A stretch of 44,728 bases of DNA from NCBI GenBank assembly GCA_004151065.3, contig NWUY0304710587.1, positions 1-44,728 of the forward strand. Reading direction: 5' to 3'. The notes beneath the pieces are model-generated. The model had not been told where the DNA came from. It worked only from the letters and a program-made list of their open reading frames with translations, and did not search any database. The stretch comes from Larix sibirica. Taxonomy: Eukaryota; Streptophyta; Pinopsida; Pinales; Pinaceae. Positions 1 through 10,616 of the stretch are shown here, one piece after another. Both the position numbers and the translations under genes were made by a program. The first letter of the stretch is position 1. Every line of letters begins with the position of its first letter.

Positions 1-1130
1 TCTACTGAAGGAACAAGCAAGCTTGCACTAGATTTGGCCACAAAGCAAGAGGAGGTATATAATATAGGAAGGCATCTAGAAGATAAAGAGGCATAAATTG
101 CAGGCCTGGAGGGTTACATAAAGGAGAAGGATGAGTTCATTGAGCAGCTGAACCGAGAAAAAGATGAGCTGCAGCAATAAATAGGCATATTATAAAAGAG
201 ACTCATAGGGAAATTCCCCCTCAAAGCAGCCAAACGCACCTTGTGGGATAAAATATCAGATGAGGTCATTGCACATTGGGATCATTTTGAGCTAATCCAA
301 GATGAATTGGAATGAGCAACTGCCTCAACAGCAGAGATCAGAAGAATAACAGCAGAGCTGGAGGGCAAACCTGATTTGGCCCAAAATAGAGTCAAATTTT
401 TGAATAGCAGAACAAAGGCTCAGTTACAAGTATTGGGAGTAATGGACAGAACCAATATTATAAAAGAGGCAAATAAAGTAATATCAAATAAAAAATTTGG
501 TAGGCAGGGCCCAAGCCAGGATAAACAGCCTAATAAAATCAATTTTTTTATTAAAAGGCCTGTTTAAAGATGCATTGTAAAGAGGACTTCCCTCCATTTG
601 GGATGGGCATGGTGATCTCTATCCTCAAGGAACATACCAGGAACATCTGAATGATATGAGAAACAATGATACCAAATAAAAAAAATATGGAAGGCTACTT
701 GAAAGGGACAGTCATAGTGGAACTGTTGACTGAGGAATTGAAGTTCTTGGCTGGTCTAAGACTCACCTTAAAAAACTACCACCAATATATTATGAAAATT
801 ATACAAATGCAGAGATAGCAGTAAATGCTATGAAAACACATAAATATTCCATGGGCAAACATTGGCATAACATTGCTAAATATGCTAAAGCAATCTTGCC
901 ACCTCAGGGGCAGACTCAAGCGCAAGCTAAAACCTCAGGACAAACCTCAACTCAGCAGGGTTAAGTAAAGGACTTGAGTCAATATTAAAGAAGCAGTATT
1001 TGAAGAGCGGTTTGGACAGCCAGCGCAGAGGAGGGCAGTTTTGGAATAAAAGGAGTGGTTTCAAGAAACCAAGAAAGGAAATAAAGCTATAAAGAGAGGA
1101 GGATAACCCTTTCAAGACATCATGCATTAT
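1..1130 (+). pseudogene. Decayed coiled-coil, gag-like protein (family unknown)
   Basis: One frame reads from base 1 to the stop at 565-567, interrupted by only four stops (near 94, 178, 196 and 313). It is rich in Glu, Lys, Gln and Leu with heptad-like spacing (EKDEFIEQLNREKDELQQ), so a coiled coil is likely. The last part, from the ATG at 376, is open for 63 codons. Near the T-run at 541-549 the coding character moves to other frames: KGTVIVELLTEELKFLAGL at about 705-760, then KHWHNIAKYAKAILPP followed by a Gln/Thr-rich tail up to about 960. The order is coiled coil, helical domain, polar or basic tail, which resembles a retroelement gag or viral structural protein. I recognise no family. 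The left end is cut by the window. Several frameshifts make it non-functional. A segment at 32.0-32.5 kb on the other strand looks related. Confidence 0.5.
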
Positions 1131-1543
1131 TTTGGATAAATCTTTTTTATGAAGACTGCGGGATCATAGATAATAAGGACTGGATAGGTGGTGAACAGAC
1201 AGGAAGCCATATGAGATTAAGATCTCAGGCTTATATCAGCCTGTATCACTCTTATCTTTTTATTGTAATCTCCTTCTGTAAATTCAAAGCCTTCTGATAC
1301 TCTGTAATACTTTATTTATATAAATAAAGCTTTTAGCTGCTATTTAATCATATACATGTAATTAATGTGATGAGTATCAAATGAGGAATGATGATTTAAT
1401 TTGTATAACCAAAATTCCTCATGAATATTTGTTCTGTTGAATAGTTTAATGAAGTTTTCATTTGCTGTTTCATGAAGAAATGCTTCAGCTGCCATTGTCA
1501 TAAGCTTAACCAAGCTGCCATGGCTAAAAATGGCTAAAAAGAG
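1131..1543. other. AT-rich spacer with a 20-bp palindrome
   Basis: No coding frame is supported. Bases 1310-1329 form a perfect 20-bp palindrome (CTTTATTTATATAAATAAAG) that contains a TATA-like core and an AATAAA-type signal. It could be a remnant of a regulatory or polyadenylation region of the element to the left, or chance in AT-rich DNA. Confidence 0.45.
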
Positions 1544-1693
1544 TCAGATGGTGCTCATCTTTGTTGTAGGAGCAAAGGTCTCCTCATAGTAAATGCCCTC
1601 TCGCTGAGAGAACCCTTTTGCAACCAACCATGCCTTGTATTTTGAAAGTGTGCCATCTGCCTTGGACTTCACCTTGTACACCCATTGGTTCTG
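1544..1693 (-). pseudogene. Ty1/copia reverse-transcriptase fragment
   Basis: About 50 residues match the N-terminal part of the copia-type reverse transcriptase. Diagnostic blocks in order are QWVYKVKSKADGTL, YKAWLVAKGFSQREGI and YYEETFAPTTKMSTI, against the family pattern KWVYKxKxxADGxxxxYKARLVAKGxxQxxGxDYxETFAPVxxMxTI. A Trp stands where the family has Arg (KARLVAKG). The frame is lost right after MSTI at a TGA. Some similarity may continue in decayed form towards 1450 (EAFLHE, compare the family's KxAFLHGE). The residues before QWVYK do not match copia. The catalytic YVDD region is absent. Such scraps are common in plant mitochondrial DNA, where they arrive from the nucleus. Confidence 0.85.
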
Positions 1694-2239
1694 TGGTTTG
1701 GGAATTCTGCTGATCCTAGGTACCCCGTCACGGCGTGGGAAAATCTGGGAAGTGAAGAAGATCGCGCATAAATGAAAGACTCGTATGAAGGGTTTTGCAC
1801 CTTCTCGACCCTTTGCTGACACCGTATCATGTCTGGGATCTGTATTGTATCTCTATATATTTCATTACGCTATTTTTCTAGCGTAGCACCTCGAGAAAAG
1901 AAATAATAATATGCCTCAGCAGGCTCAGAGGACAGGCTTGATCAAAGAGAGATCTATAGATATTATATACGTAATTATTCCCGATCAAATTATTCATTAT
2001 TGTAGTGCAATCGTGACACCGTATCCAATATATGTTAGTCACTATATATGTTATTATGCGCGATTAAATTATGGATTGATCGCCCTGAATTGAGTAATTC
2101 CAATAAGTTTCCCATTATCTGCTTGACTAAAGAATAAATTTGGTCATACTGCAAGATGTTGTTGTAACTGAAAATGCACAAAAGAAAGGGTGATCGAGAA
2201 CTCGCACGTGCATTTCCATTAAGTAACTGGTTATTGGAA
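1694..2239. other. Unassigned spacer
   Basis: No gene is supported. The stretch 1940-2095 has short AT-rich repeated words (atatgtta, cgatcaaatta/cgattaaatta). The frame that runs left from sdh3 crosses part of this stretch but does not resemble Sdh3 any further. Confidence 0.4.
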
Positions 2240-2346
2240 CAAGTGCAATACATATGGGATACATAAAATGGTGGGGTGTACTGCGATTGGTTAATAGTAA
2301 GATGAGGTGAGAACAGCCGATAGCTCTTCGTGAATATGGTAATCAT
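2240..2346 (-). pseudogene. sdh3: Truncated sdh3 (succinate dehydrogenase subunit 3)
   Basis: A minus-strand ATG at 2346-2344 opens a frame whose residues 12-18 read FSPHLTI, followed by NQSQYTPPFYVSHM. Plant mitochondrial Sdh3 begins with a short leader, then RPLSPHLTIYKPQLTSTFSI and a His-Arg-Ile motif. The match covers about 25 residues and then fades, with no trace of the membrane helices that hold the haem b and quinone sites. Sdh3 is a membrane anchor of complex II. The copy is therefore a 5' remnant and cannot work. It lies 26 bases behind the degenerate trnP on the same strand. In plant mitochondria a tRNA often serves as the processing point for the 5' end of the next mRNA, so the arrangement may once have been a co-transcribed pair. 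Confidence 0.6.
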
Positions 2347-2371
2347 GGTTTTATCAAAAAGAAATACCGCA

Positions 2372-2440
2372 TCGAAGTGGCAGGATTCAAACCTATAGCG
2401 CTCTGCTGCACTAACCGGAAACCTCACACTACACACCTTG
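2372..2440 (-). pseudogene. trnP: Degenerate mitochondrial trnP(UGG)
   Basis: Read on the minus strand, the segment starts CAAGGTG (bases 2440-2434) and ends CACTTCG (2379-2373), which pair imperfectly as an acceptor stem. The T-arm reads ATAGGTTTGAATCCTGCCA, differing from the plant mitochondrial trnP(UGG) T-arm as I know it only by C/T changes. The D-arm side (CGGTTAGTGCA) also matches trnP (TGGTCAGCGCA). About ten bases that should hold the anticodon stem and loop are missing, so no TGG anticodon remains. An extra base or two sits after the acceptor stem. This is a pseudogene; a covariance-model scan should give a weak or truncated proline tRNA. Confidence 0.65.
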
Positions 2441-2481
2441 CTTATATATGTAATAACACTTTTTATTTAATTGCCGAACAT

Positions 2482-2724
2482 AAAAACAAGTCTTCCCGGG
2501 AAGAAGCCAAAGCTTGAGAAGCCACTACCGCAGGCACTGAGCAGACAGACCCTGCCACTCAATAAAGCAAGCCAGAGGTGATTGATGCGTCGCAGGACGA
2601 GCCACCTGAGCAGCAGGAGGAACAGGCTACAATCGCGAGACTAGGAGGGGCAAGAGGAGGGGATGGACAGGAGTCGGAGAAACGTCCCCCCGGGTTACAA
2701 GAATGCCTTCAGGAAGGATACTAG
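2482..2724 (+). pseudogene. Acidic Gln/Glu-rich coding scrap
   Basis: One frame of 80 codons ends at TAG 2722 and has two internal stops. It encodes a polar, acidic stretch (PEVIDASQDEPPEQQEEQ), then a Gly/Arg patch and KRPPGLQECLQ. There is no ATG. Base composition is clearly richer in G and A than in the flanks. It resembles the disordered linker between integrase and reverse transcriptase of copia elements, but that is only a guess from composition and from the copia scrap 0.8 kb away. Confidence 0.3.
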
Positions 2725-5700
2725 TTTATTATGCAAGCTTATGAGGTAACATAGTCATAATGGAATCACAAGCTTATCTTTCTATGATTCGATCTGTGTT
2801 ATTGGTTAAACACGTTTCAATCCTTACGCCATTGGACCTGAAAGAAGTAAGTAAAAATCTGAAGTAGCTCCGGAAAATGGACTGCTGTAACCAAACCAGC
2901 TAGACGTACTGGAGAAGACTGGTCTAGTGGTCGCCGCTACTCAAGGTTCTTCTCCCTAAGGTTACAGAAATGAATTTCCTTTGTGTATCGCCTTACACAC
3001 GGCTACTCGACCTAGCCTCACCGTGCCATCTCCAGGCAGGCCCCGATCGTTGGTGTTTCCCTCCTGGCCTGGTGTGCCTCCTTGGCGCCGCTCCCCTGAG
3101 GCGTACGGTTTGCCTAATATTCACTCAACCTCCTAGCTCACACTGCCAACTGAGCGTCAACTAGCGAAAGGCTTATCCCGTGTGGTTTGGAAGGGTAATT
3201 TAGATACTTACTATGGCTGGCTGAGAGGATAGATACTTACTATTGGTCTTAGGAAGGAGGTGAATCTTGGGTACTATATTCATTTGCACTCACGATGGCT
3301 GGCTGATCAATTGGGGGGGGCGATACACTTGATTGGTTGAGGAACCCAGAGTATATCTTGACTTATGGGTACGCACGCAACCTATCCTTGGTTGGTTGGG
3401 TATTATCTATACCTACGCTCCTATTTTATATGGATACGCTCCTATTTGAACTAGTAATAAGGAGGGGGGTCGGGGGGATCTCCCCCAGCCAACTAGTAGC
3501 GAGGATAAGAAATATAGTATATTAGTGCATCTTTATAAATGTAAGGGGCTGGATCGGCTGGATCCTTCTATTAGAATAAAGCTGGGCAAGGAGGAGAAGA
3601 GGGTAGGGTCGGTGGGAAAGTAAGAGCAATAAAGACGGGCAAGTGTGATGAAGGGGAATAAGGAAGTCATGAGATACTGACTATGAGAATAAAGCCGGGC
3701 AAGTGTGTGCTTCGTTACCTGGCCTCACTCAGACCAATAAATATATCCCACTAGTTCAAATGCTTCTTCGGGCACCAAAGGGATCTAGGTCCAAAGGGGG
3801 TATCCTTCTTTTCTCCAAGAAATAAAATATATTCAGTCAACTTCGAAGTAAAGCTTTCTATGAATCAATTTCAAGTAAGAGCTAATAATAAATGGAAGTG
3901 ATGAAGCCAAACCACTACTACGTCTACCCCTATAAGTCGGTTAGTCGCTTTCCATATGGTTCCCAGTCTAGCTGAGGTTGCCTTCGGGTCCTTCGTAGTC
4001 GAGATTGATTGCTGTACATTCCCTGAGAGAATTGTAAACAATATAATATACGAAGCAGTCTCGCGATTTCATGACGATGCATGCAAGTTTATGATGGAGA
4101 AAATATTGTGTGTAATCACCATGTGTTCCTCTCTAATTCATAGAAAGATTTGAATATGATACTTATATACGAGGCATCCTCGCAGATTTATGAGTGTAAC
4201 GATGAGTCAATGATGAGTGATTTAATGATGAATTCATTCTGGTACGATGCCTAGTGATTTAGCTAGTGATTGATGAGTAATGGATTTTTTTTTGACATGA
4301 TCTCCATTAGTAAAGTGAAATTGAAGATCTTAAGTACTACATCGCCGAAAAGCTATTGGCAATATTTATTAGATAATATTAAAGGAACTTGGAACAGATA
4401 TTAATTTCTTTTATAAAACAGTTGCTGCAGGAAATAAACTAGGCACATATGGATATTTCTTCTCTTTTAACAGCGGGAGCAACAACCATATTATTCTTCA
4501 ACCACATTTGCAGGATAAACCATCATATAAATAGAATGGAAAACTATGTACTTCTTAGCTTTGGTTCACCTTAACACGGAATGCTGGAAGCCATGGTCGG
4601 AACCTCAAAAAATTACTATACCATACCTCACTCCTAGGACCTTACCTCCATTTGAGACGTTCCTCATATTTGGTACCTACCAATTGAACTAGGTGAAACC
4701 AGCTACACCTAACCTTCTTTATGGGGTACGCCCCAACAAACGAGGGGTACGGACTTTCTTTAGACTGCTTGGGTCGGCTGCTAGAAGGGGCGGCCTACTA
4801 AAAAAGCCACATCGGCCTACACAATCGGAAAAACCACTGCGGAAACACCACCTAGTATCTCGGTTTCGTTTTTCATTATATATATATTTTACATGGTCCC
4901 ACCGCACGGATGTTGCTCCCACTTTATTGCTTATGTAGCTTCTACATCAACCATTTATTAGGCTCATAATTTATATTCATTCACATGCTAGGCTCATTAG
5001 GTTACATTAGTATTTTAATCAATCAAGATCATTAGGTGGTGCAAAGCATTAAACAATCGAGATGTAGCACGTAATTTATCTCTTGGATCAGCTATAAACA
5101 TGAGGGAAATTGACTAATGAAAGTGGGCGTTGGGGGATGATAGAGAGAGAATGTTAACCTGGTCCATCAATCAATATGGTAAATTGGAGAGTGAATTTGA
5201 ATTCCATAGCTGCACCCCTACTCAAAATAGAAATTTGTCACATCCCCGCATCTCCTTATCCGATTCCGCAATGCCCCCCAACTTCTGGGATAACTTTCAC
5301 ACACCTTCATAGATTGGATAACACACCTTGCTCCCACCCTTAGGTAAAATATAAGAAAGTGAAGTTTACACCCTTTGGCAAGGCTTGGACCCTTTGTAAA
5401 GGCTTCTTCAACGCTTATAGAGGTATAAGAGCGGTAAAGAGTTATACCCCCTTCAAGTTTGCTAAGAGAGTAGAACCTATGAGCTAAGGAATGAGGGAGC
5501 TAAGGTTAAGAGAAATAATATGGTTACCCTGTTGAAAGTTCTTTTTATTGAAGAATAATTGCATTTCACTTTCACATGGATAGGCAAGATGTCCGGCTGG
5601 AATCGCTAGTCTTTCTGCAATTGCCGCTTGCTCGCTGGTCGATGAATCAAGGGCCTGCTTTTTATCGCTTGCTGGTACCGAAGCTTGACGAAATCGAGGC

Positions 5701-7857
5701 TGATAAAAACCGTTAGGCGAAAACTTTAGGGGCTAAACGTTAGGCTTGACGAAAGAACCCGAATAAGCTGGTCGATTAACCGGGCGAGGGCTGGGAGAAA
5801 TAAATCATTCGAAGCTGGTCCAATCTGGCTTGTTCGAGCTTGCTGGATAGATTCTTTTTGGGGCAGGTGGGACAACAGAAGGAGGTGGTGGGATCGTCGG
5901 AACTACCTCTTCTTTCAATTAGGAACTACAACTGGACCCCCGATCTTTGATGGATGCCAGGAAGGAAAGAAAAGAAGGGATGTTGGATGGATACACAGCC
6001 CTTTCTTAATAAGCCAATGGGGGTGGTTTATTACTCCCAGTGATCCAACTGATACAATCCGATAGGCTACCCGATACAATCCGCTGGGGTTGAATTCAAT
6101 GTGCTCCGCTACCGGGGGGGCTGGGCTCTAATCCGCTAGGCTTTTATACACTGGCTCTAATCCGTATAATACCAAATAGGATAATTCCCCGATACTAGCT
6201 CTAGAGATAAAATGAAGTAGTCATGCCAGTCGTAGACACCCAACCTTTTCAAAAAGGATACCAATATACGACAAAGAAAGCCAGCCCCCAGTGTTAAAAC
6301 AGTTCTCGAACCATGCCCAAGAGGATATTTTGCGTTACCTGTTTGCGATTCCCCCTGCCCACCAGGAAGGAGGGTGGATTGAACTTACCAAAGACAAAAG
6401 ACAAAGGACAAAGGGCAAAGGACAACAAGTTTGTGTAAGTTAGATAGAATAAGATAGTGTCTGCTCATTGACATGGGAACTAAGAGGGTACAGAACTAAT
6501 TCCTATGATTGCCAGGTGTTTGACTTATAAACCGGTACTACTACTTCGCTGCTAGTCAATGCCTATGGGAAACTAGAATCTGCTATATATTCCAGGTTCG
6601 ACTAATTCAATAGGAGAAGGCTAATCCTACAGTGCCAATGGGAGGAGGAATCAGCAAAATAATTAATGCAAAAAACATAATAACAATTTTCATACTACGT
6701 GTTGCATCTATACGTTTTAACATAGGATACTTTCATATATGCATTTAACTTGTCCTTTTGAGTAATATGGTTTATTAATGACTTGCTTTAGTCCCCTTTC
6801 TTAATTCAAATTCCTATGATACTACCTAGCAAGAAGTAACCTATCGGGAAAGGCACTGAACCTGATAACGGAACACAGTTTCTACTGAGCTGAACCATAA
6901 GCACCTGTATTAGACAGGACAGCCCATATCTATGTTTTTGACTTTGCCAATAAAGTTTTCTATAGGTTATTGCCATGGAGCAGCAGTCTTTAGGGCTTGA
7001 ACTATAGGCTCTATATGGCTTGTCTCTAGTAGTGTGAGGTGGGTCACACTGATTAGGAGTCTTCGTTTGATGAGCTCTGGTTTCCTCCCTCCAAAGTGGG
7101 CATTCTGGCGGACGAACAGCCCACGTGAGGTGAGGCGGACCAACGGACGGATGATGTAGCAGGGTGAGGTGCACCCATTGAGAAAAGGTATATGCTTGCC
7201 GGGTTCTTACGCTTGCCTCCTTGTTGCTGCTTGTTGTTGATCGCTAACGCTTGCCCCCATTAGGCGGGAGGAAGAGGAGGATGAGGAACGATGGGAATCC
7301 CGGAGAGCAGAACACCTGGGTGGTAATGAAGCAGCTTTCTTACGTAGTAGTCCAACTCTATCCTCTGGCTCCTCTCACAATTAGACCAGCAACTTGCCTT
7401 TATCTCTCGCCTCAATCTCAAAGCAAAGGAAAACCTATACGAAAGGGTATAGTTCATATTGCATAAAATCCAGCAGTTTATTGACCCAAGTAATGTCCTC
7501 GGACCTCATAAAAAGGCAATCTTATTTAGAAAAACTCTTGAATGAGGATTTTTGTCAATCTGTTCCAACTCAACAGCTTGCCTTGGCCAAACCAAAGCTA
7601 TATATGGGGTTCGCTTAGTTAGCTCACACCACAGGAGTCTAGGTCACGGAGAACAACAACATAGTGATTGAATGACAAGTTAAACGACTAGATCTCTGCG
7701 CTCGTATAGATATAGATTCACACATGGGTTCATGACCACAACATGGAAGGGTTCCTTACAAAAAACTATGGGGTTTACTCCTTACACCACAACTAGGATT
7801 CCTTACAAGGAGTTGAAGGAACCCGCCTCATCGGGATGAAGCCTAGTTCATAATATC
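2725..7857. other. Long spacer with scattered short repeats
   Basis: No gene is supported. A related phrase recurs at 3575, 3628 and 3688 (aataaagNcgggcaagtgtg, the first copy diverging after gggcaag; spacing 53 and 60 bases). 'agatacttacta' is repeated at about 3202 and 3231 beside GGCTGGCTGAG words. A G8 run sits near 3312. An 81-codon frame at 4693-4938 (plus) contains LLYGVRPN..GVRTFF, faintly like the C-terminal end of copia integrase, but the match is too short to call. 5640-5830 repeats the phrase gcttgacgaaa. The other short frames in this stretch overlap each other on both strands and look like chance. Confidence 0.4.
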
Positions 7858-8384
7858 TTAAAATGGGAAACCTCCCCATGAAAGGGCAAATAATGAATAG
7901 CTCGGGTAGGGTCGTAAGCAGAATTGAAACCTCGAATCTAAGAAAGTGAGATAATCCTTTAGTTTCAAAGTGGGTTCCTTCCTTGGTGTTCGAAGTGAGT
8001 TTATATAACCAGAGATAAGGTTTTTGTAGATTGATGAGCTACATAAGTTCCTAAGAATATGTCTTGGTTCTTGTGGAACTGTATCTTCCATAATTTCCTT
8101 GGTTCTAAAGCAATCCTAAGTTGTTTATTCATCATTAGCCACCCTGTCTTTTTTGGTTCCTCTATGTACATATTTTTTTTCCTAGTGTGTTTTAATGATG
8201 TGAAGGAGTGCAAATAGAGCTCGCACCAGCTCTCCCCTCTATGAGGAGGCCAATTAGGGCGTAAGGTGATGCAACTTCCATCTGTTACGATTTTAGCCTT
8301 GGTAAGGCGAGGTGGATGTTCACTTAACCGTCCAATCGAGCTTCCAAGCTCTAAAACCCACGACCGAAAGGAGGCACCCACCAT
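7858..8384 (-). other. Unassigned coding-like stretch
   Basis: Two overlapping minus-strand frames cover this stretch. One of 127 codons runs from 8384 to 8001, one of 77 codons from 8091 to 7858. The first starts MVGASFRSWVLELGSSIGRL and continues through SCITLRPNWPPHRGESWCEL, which is fairly rich in Trp, Gly and Ser and not of low complexity. The second overlaps its end in another frame, as would happen after a single frameshift. I recognise neither. They may be a decayed gene, or the open reading may be chance. Confidence 0.2.
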
Positions 8385-8400
8385 GTGTATACTTGACCTC

Positions 8401-9632
8401 TAGTAGTTAAATAATGCCAGTATAAAGCTTTGGTTGTGGCAATAAAAATAATTTTTTTTAATTAGCCTATAAAGCAAATTTATACATACACTATACAACC
8501 GGTCAAATTATAGCTTACGTGAAGGGGGTGCATTGCATCGAAGTAGCTCAAATGCAAAAAGAAATCTCGTCTATTTAGGCGATTGACACATTTCCCTATT
8601 AATTTAGAGGCTCAAGTGAAAAATTTCACAATCTCAGCGCGAAGAATGCATCGTCTATAGAAAAAATTAGGTTTTATCCCTATGAGTTGAGCATGAAATG
8701 AGCGGTTGGAATCATCATTTTTGGTGATCCATTTTGGTGATTCGATCACTACGGTTTTTCTATCATAGTTCCTTCTTCGACCAATAGCAAAATCCTGTTC
8801 CGCCATGGGTTGTATCACCTAGCTTTTGTCTCTCACGCTTACCTATATACGTTGTTTCATGGTTGTCACTTTCCTTTGGCCTTCCTATCATAAGTGATGG
8901 GTTTTTAGAGCTACGCCTGTCCACCTACACAGGAAAGATCAGAGCGCTCAATCAGTCACTCAGTCCCTATCATGATTCCAAATAACTTTTTGTAAATCTT
9001 CTTTATTCATGCAAGACATGGGAGATATAAAGGAAGGAACTCCATTCCTGCGGCTTATGTATCCGCAAGAGTGGGTATCCACTCCCATCCGTTGGTTCTC
9101 GTTTCGCCCGACCCCCTGCTATGCACCCTTCCCGGAATCAAACCTTGTAAATCCTGTACGTTCCTGTATCCTGCGCTCTTATTGTACTTATCATTTTGGT
9201 AACACCATTCCTGGTACACAAAGTATAGGGGAGCACTGGGAAGGATGCGGGTGAAAATGTATCACGGTAGGTTTCGATCACATGCACCATCCTTTTGTAA
9301 CCATCATGGGATCACTTCCGTTCCACGGGAACTCCCAACCTTACCGTTGGTTCTACACCCTGGCCGAGAAAGAGATTATCATGCAAGTGAAGAGATCGCG
9401 AGCCACGTTTAGCGCGAGCAAGACCTTCATGCGTATGGCTGTTCCCGTGCAAGGGCATGATCGAATGCTTGTATAGTGACTAATCCATCTGTCAATTGCG
9501 CTATCATTCACTTACGTAGATCCACCGAATAACCCAGCCATGCGATTCTGCTAATTAAGATTATTGATGGAAAAGTTTTAGGTTTCCCTACATTACTTCT
9601 GTCACTATTACATTTCACTGGAGTCACTTGTT
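8401..9632. other. Unassigned GC-richer stretch with overlapping frames
   Basis: 8612-8818 on the minus strand holds a 68-codon frame (MIQPMAEQDFAIGRRRNYDR...) rich in Arg, Lys and Ile that I do not recognise. From about 8960 to 9480, plus strand, two frames are unusually free of stops, with the 81- and 64-codon ATG frames at 9009-9254 and 9282-9476. A third frame across the same DNA is almost as open, so the coding frame cannot be decided by eye. The stretch looks more conserved in composition than its flanks. No mitochondrial gene or intron domain V was recognised in it. Confidence 0.25.
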
Positions 9633-9860
9633 ATATGGATAAAGTCCAAGATGCACCTCACTCTGCCAAAGCAATGGGACTGAACAATGCAACAACAAGG
9701 GGAATAAAGGCTAAGAAACCAATCCCACACCCCAACCGCAGGCGTTGCCACGGAAAAAGACAAACCCAAGGCCAATGAAACCGAATGGATCACCAAGACC
9801 AATTAGCCCACCAAAGCAAAGGCGAATCCACCTGCGTAGGAAAAAGCGGCAGTAAACCCC
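9633..9860 (+). pseudogene. Lys/Pro/Ala/Thr-rich coding scrap
   Basis: One plus-strand frame reads TEKDKPKANETEWITKT, then PTKAKANPPA and EKAAVNPT, separated by single TAG stops. It looks like a disordered basic tail of the histone-H1 type. Another frame over the same bases is open for 47 codons from about 9633. The two minus-strand ATG frames here (9608-9802 and 9711-9929) are probably shadows of this purine-rich strand. Function unknown. Confidence 0.25.
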
Positions 9861-10028
9861 ACTTAAACAATAGCGATAGCCACTTAGGTGTACATCCAAT
9901 CCGTGCTCAAAGGACATCCTGCTTCCCAAATGACCGTAATCATTTCAGATTTAGTTAAAACGTTGTAGTAGTGGTGGAGAACTTGGGACAGGAAGGTCTA
10001 AGTTAAGATTTTATATATTTATTCGCGG

Positions 10029-10616
10029 ATGCTGCTAGGTCAATGGCTGGCTTGGCTTAGGGTAATGGCTGAACATCACATCTAGGAGCGGGCTATGGCT
10101 CTACTGGTTACCCATGCAGCGGTTTTCCATCCATGTGGTAGTTCCCCATCCATTAGGTGGATTTCCGAGGAACTAATTCTCCTGGGTATACTGCTGCTAG
10201 GTTTGCTCTTAGATATACTCCTGTCCATGCTGCTAGTACTAGTGGTGCATCTTTTTAATAAACAAACCGACTTCCCAAGGCAGTAGGCTGTAGTAGGCTA
10301 AGGTTGGTGGGTATAGATCTGGAAATTATCTGTATATGTATAGACTGAACCGACTGCTTAATCACCCGAATTAACCATTAGATCAACAGCTTAACCTATT
10401 GCATAATATACTGCTTCTACTTCCGGGTCTTTATCTCGATCTGTTACTAGAGGGTATGGATATACTTATGCTACCGAAGCTACTCGTGCTTATGAATCTG
10501 GTACTGCTGCTTCTTCGACTGGAGGATGGGATCTATCTATATTTATCAAAATATTTGTTATAGCTTTTACTTTAGGGAAAGAACAACTAGGTGAGGAAGT
10601 TACTGATTGGTACTGA
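10029..10616 (+). pseudogene. Decayed Gly/Ser/Tyr/Thr/Ala-rich protein, part 1
   Basis: A frame from about 10029 to 10257 reads ARSMAGLA, then TSHLGAGYGSTGYPCSGF and NSPGYTAARFALRYTPVHAA, crossed by TAG/TGA stops. From 10407 to the TGA at 10614 a second frame is open for 69 codons without any ATG. It starts YTASTSGSLSRSVTRGYGYT, goes through AYESGTAASSTGGWDLS, and ends in a hydrophobic stretch, IFIKIFVIAFTLG. The repeated use of G-Y-G, S-T-G and A-T points to a low-complexity or repetitive protein. The 63-codon ATG frame at 10095-10286 is a shadow. I know no family. Related vocabulary returns at 12.2-12.75 kb. Confidence 0.35.

Noticed and set aside
2035-2436. 133-codon minus-strand frame, the longest in the window
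   Set aside because: Not one gene: it runs through the trnP relic, the sdh3 start and unrelated spacer. Only the sdh3 part is annotated.
3085-3115. cccctgaggcgtacggtttg resembles part of a group II intron domain V
   Set aside because: The pairing strand needed for a domain V hairpin is not present upstream.
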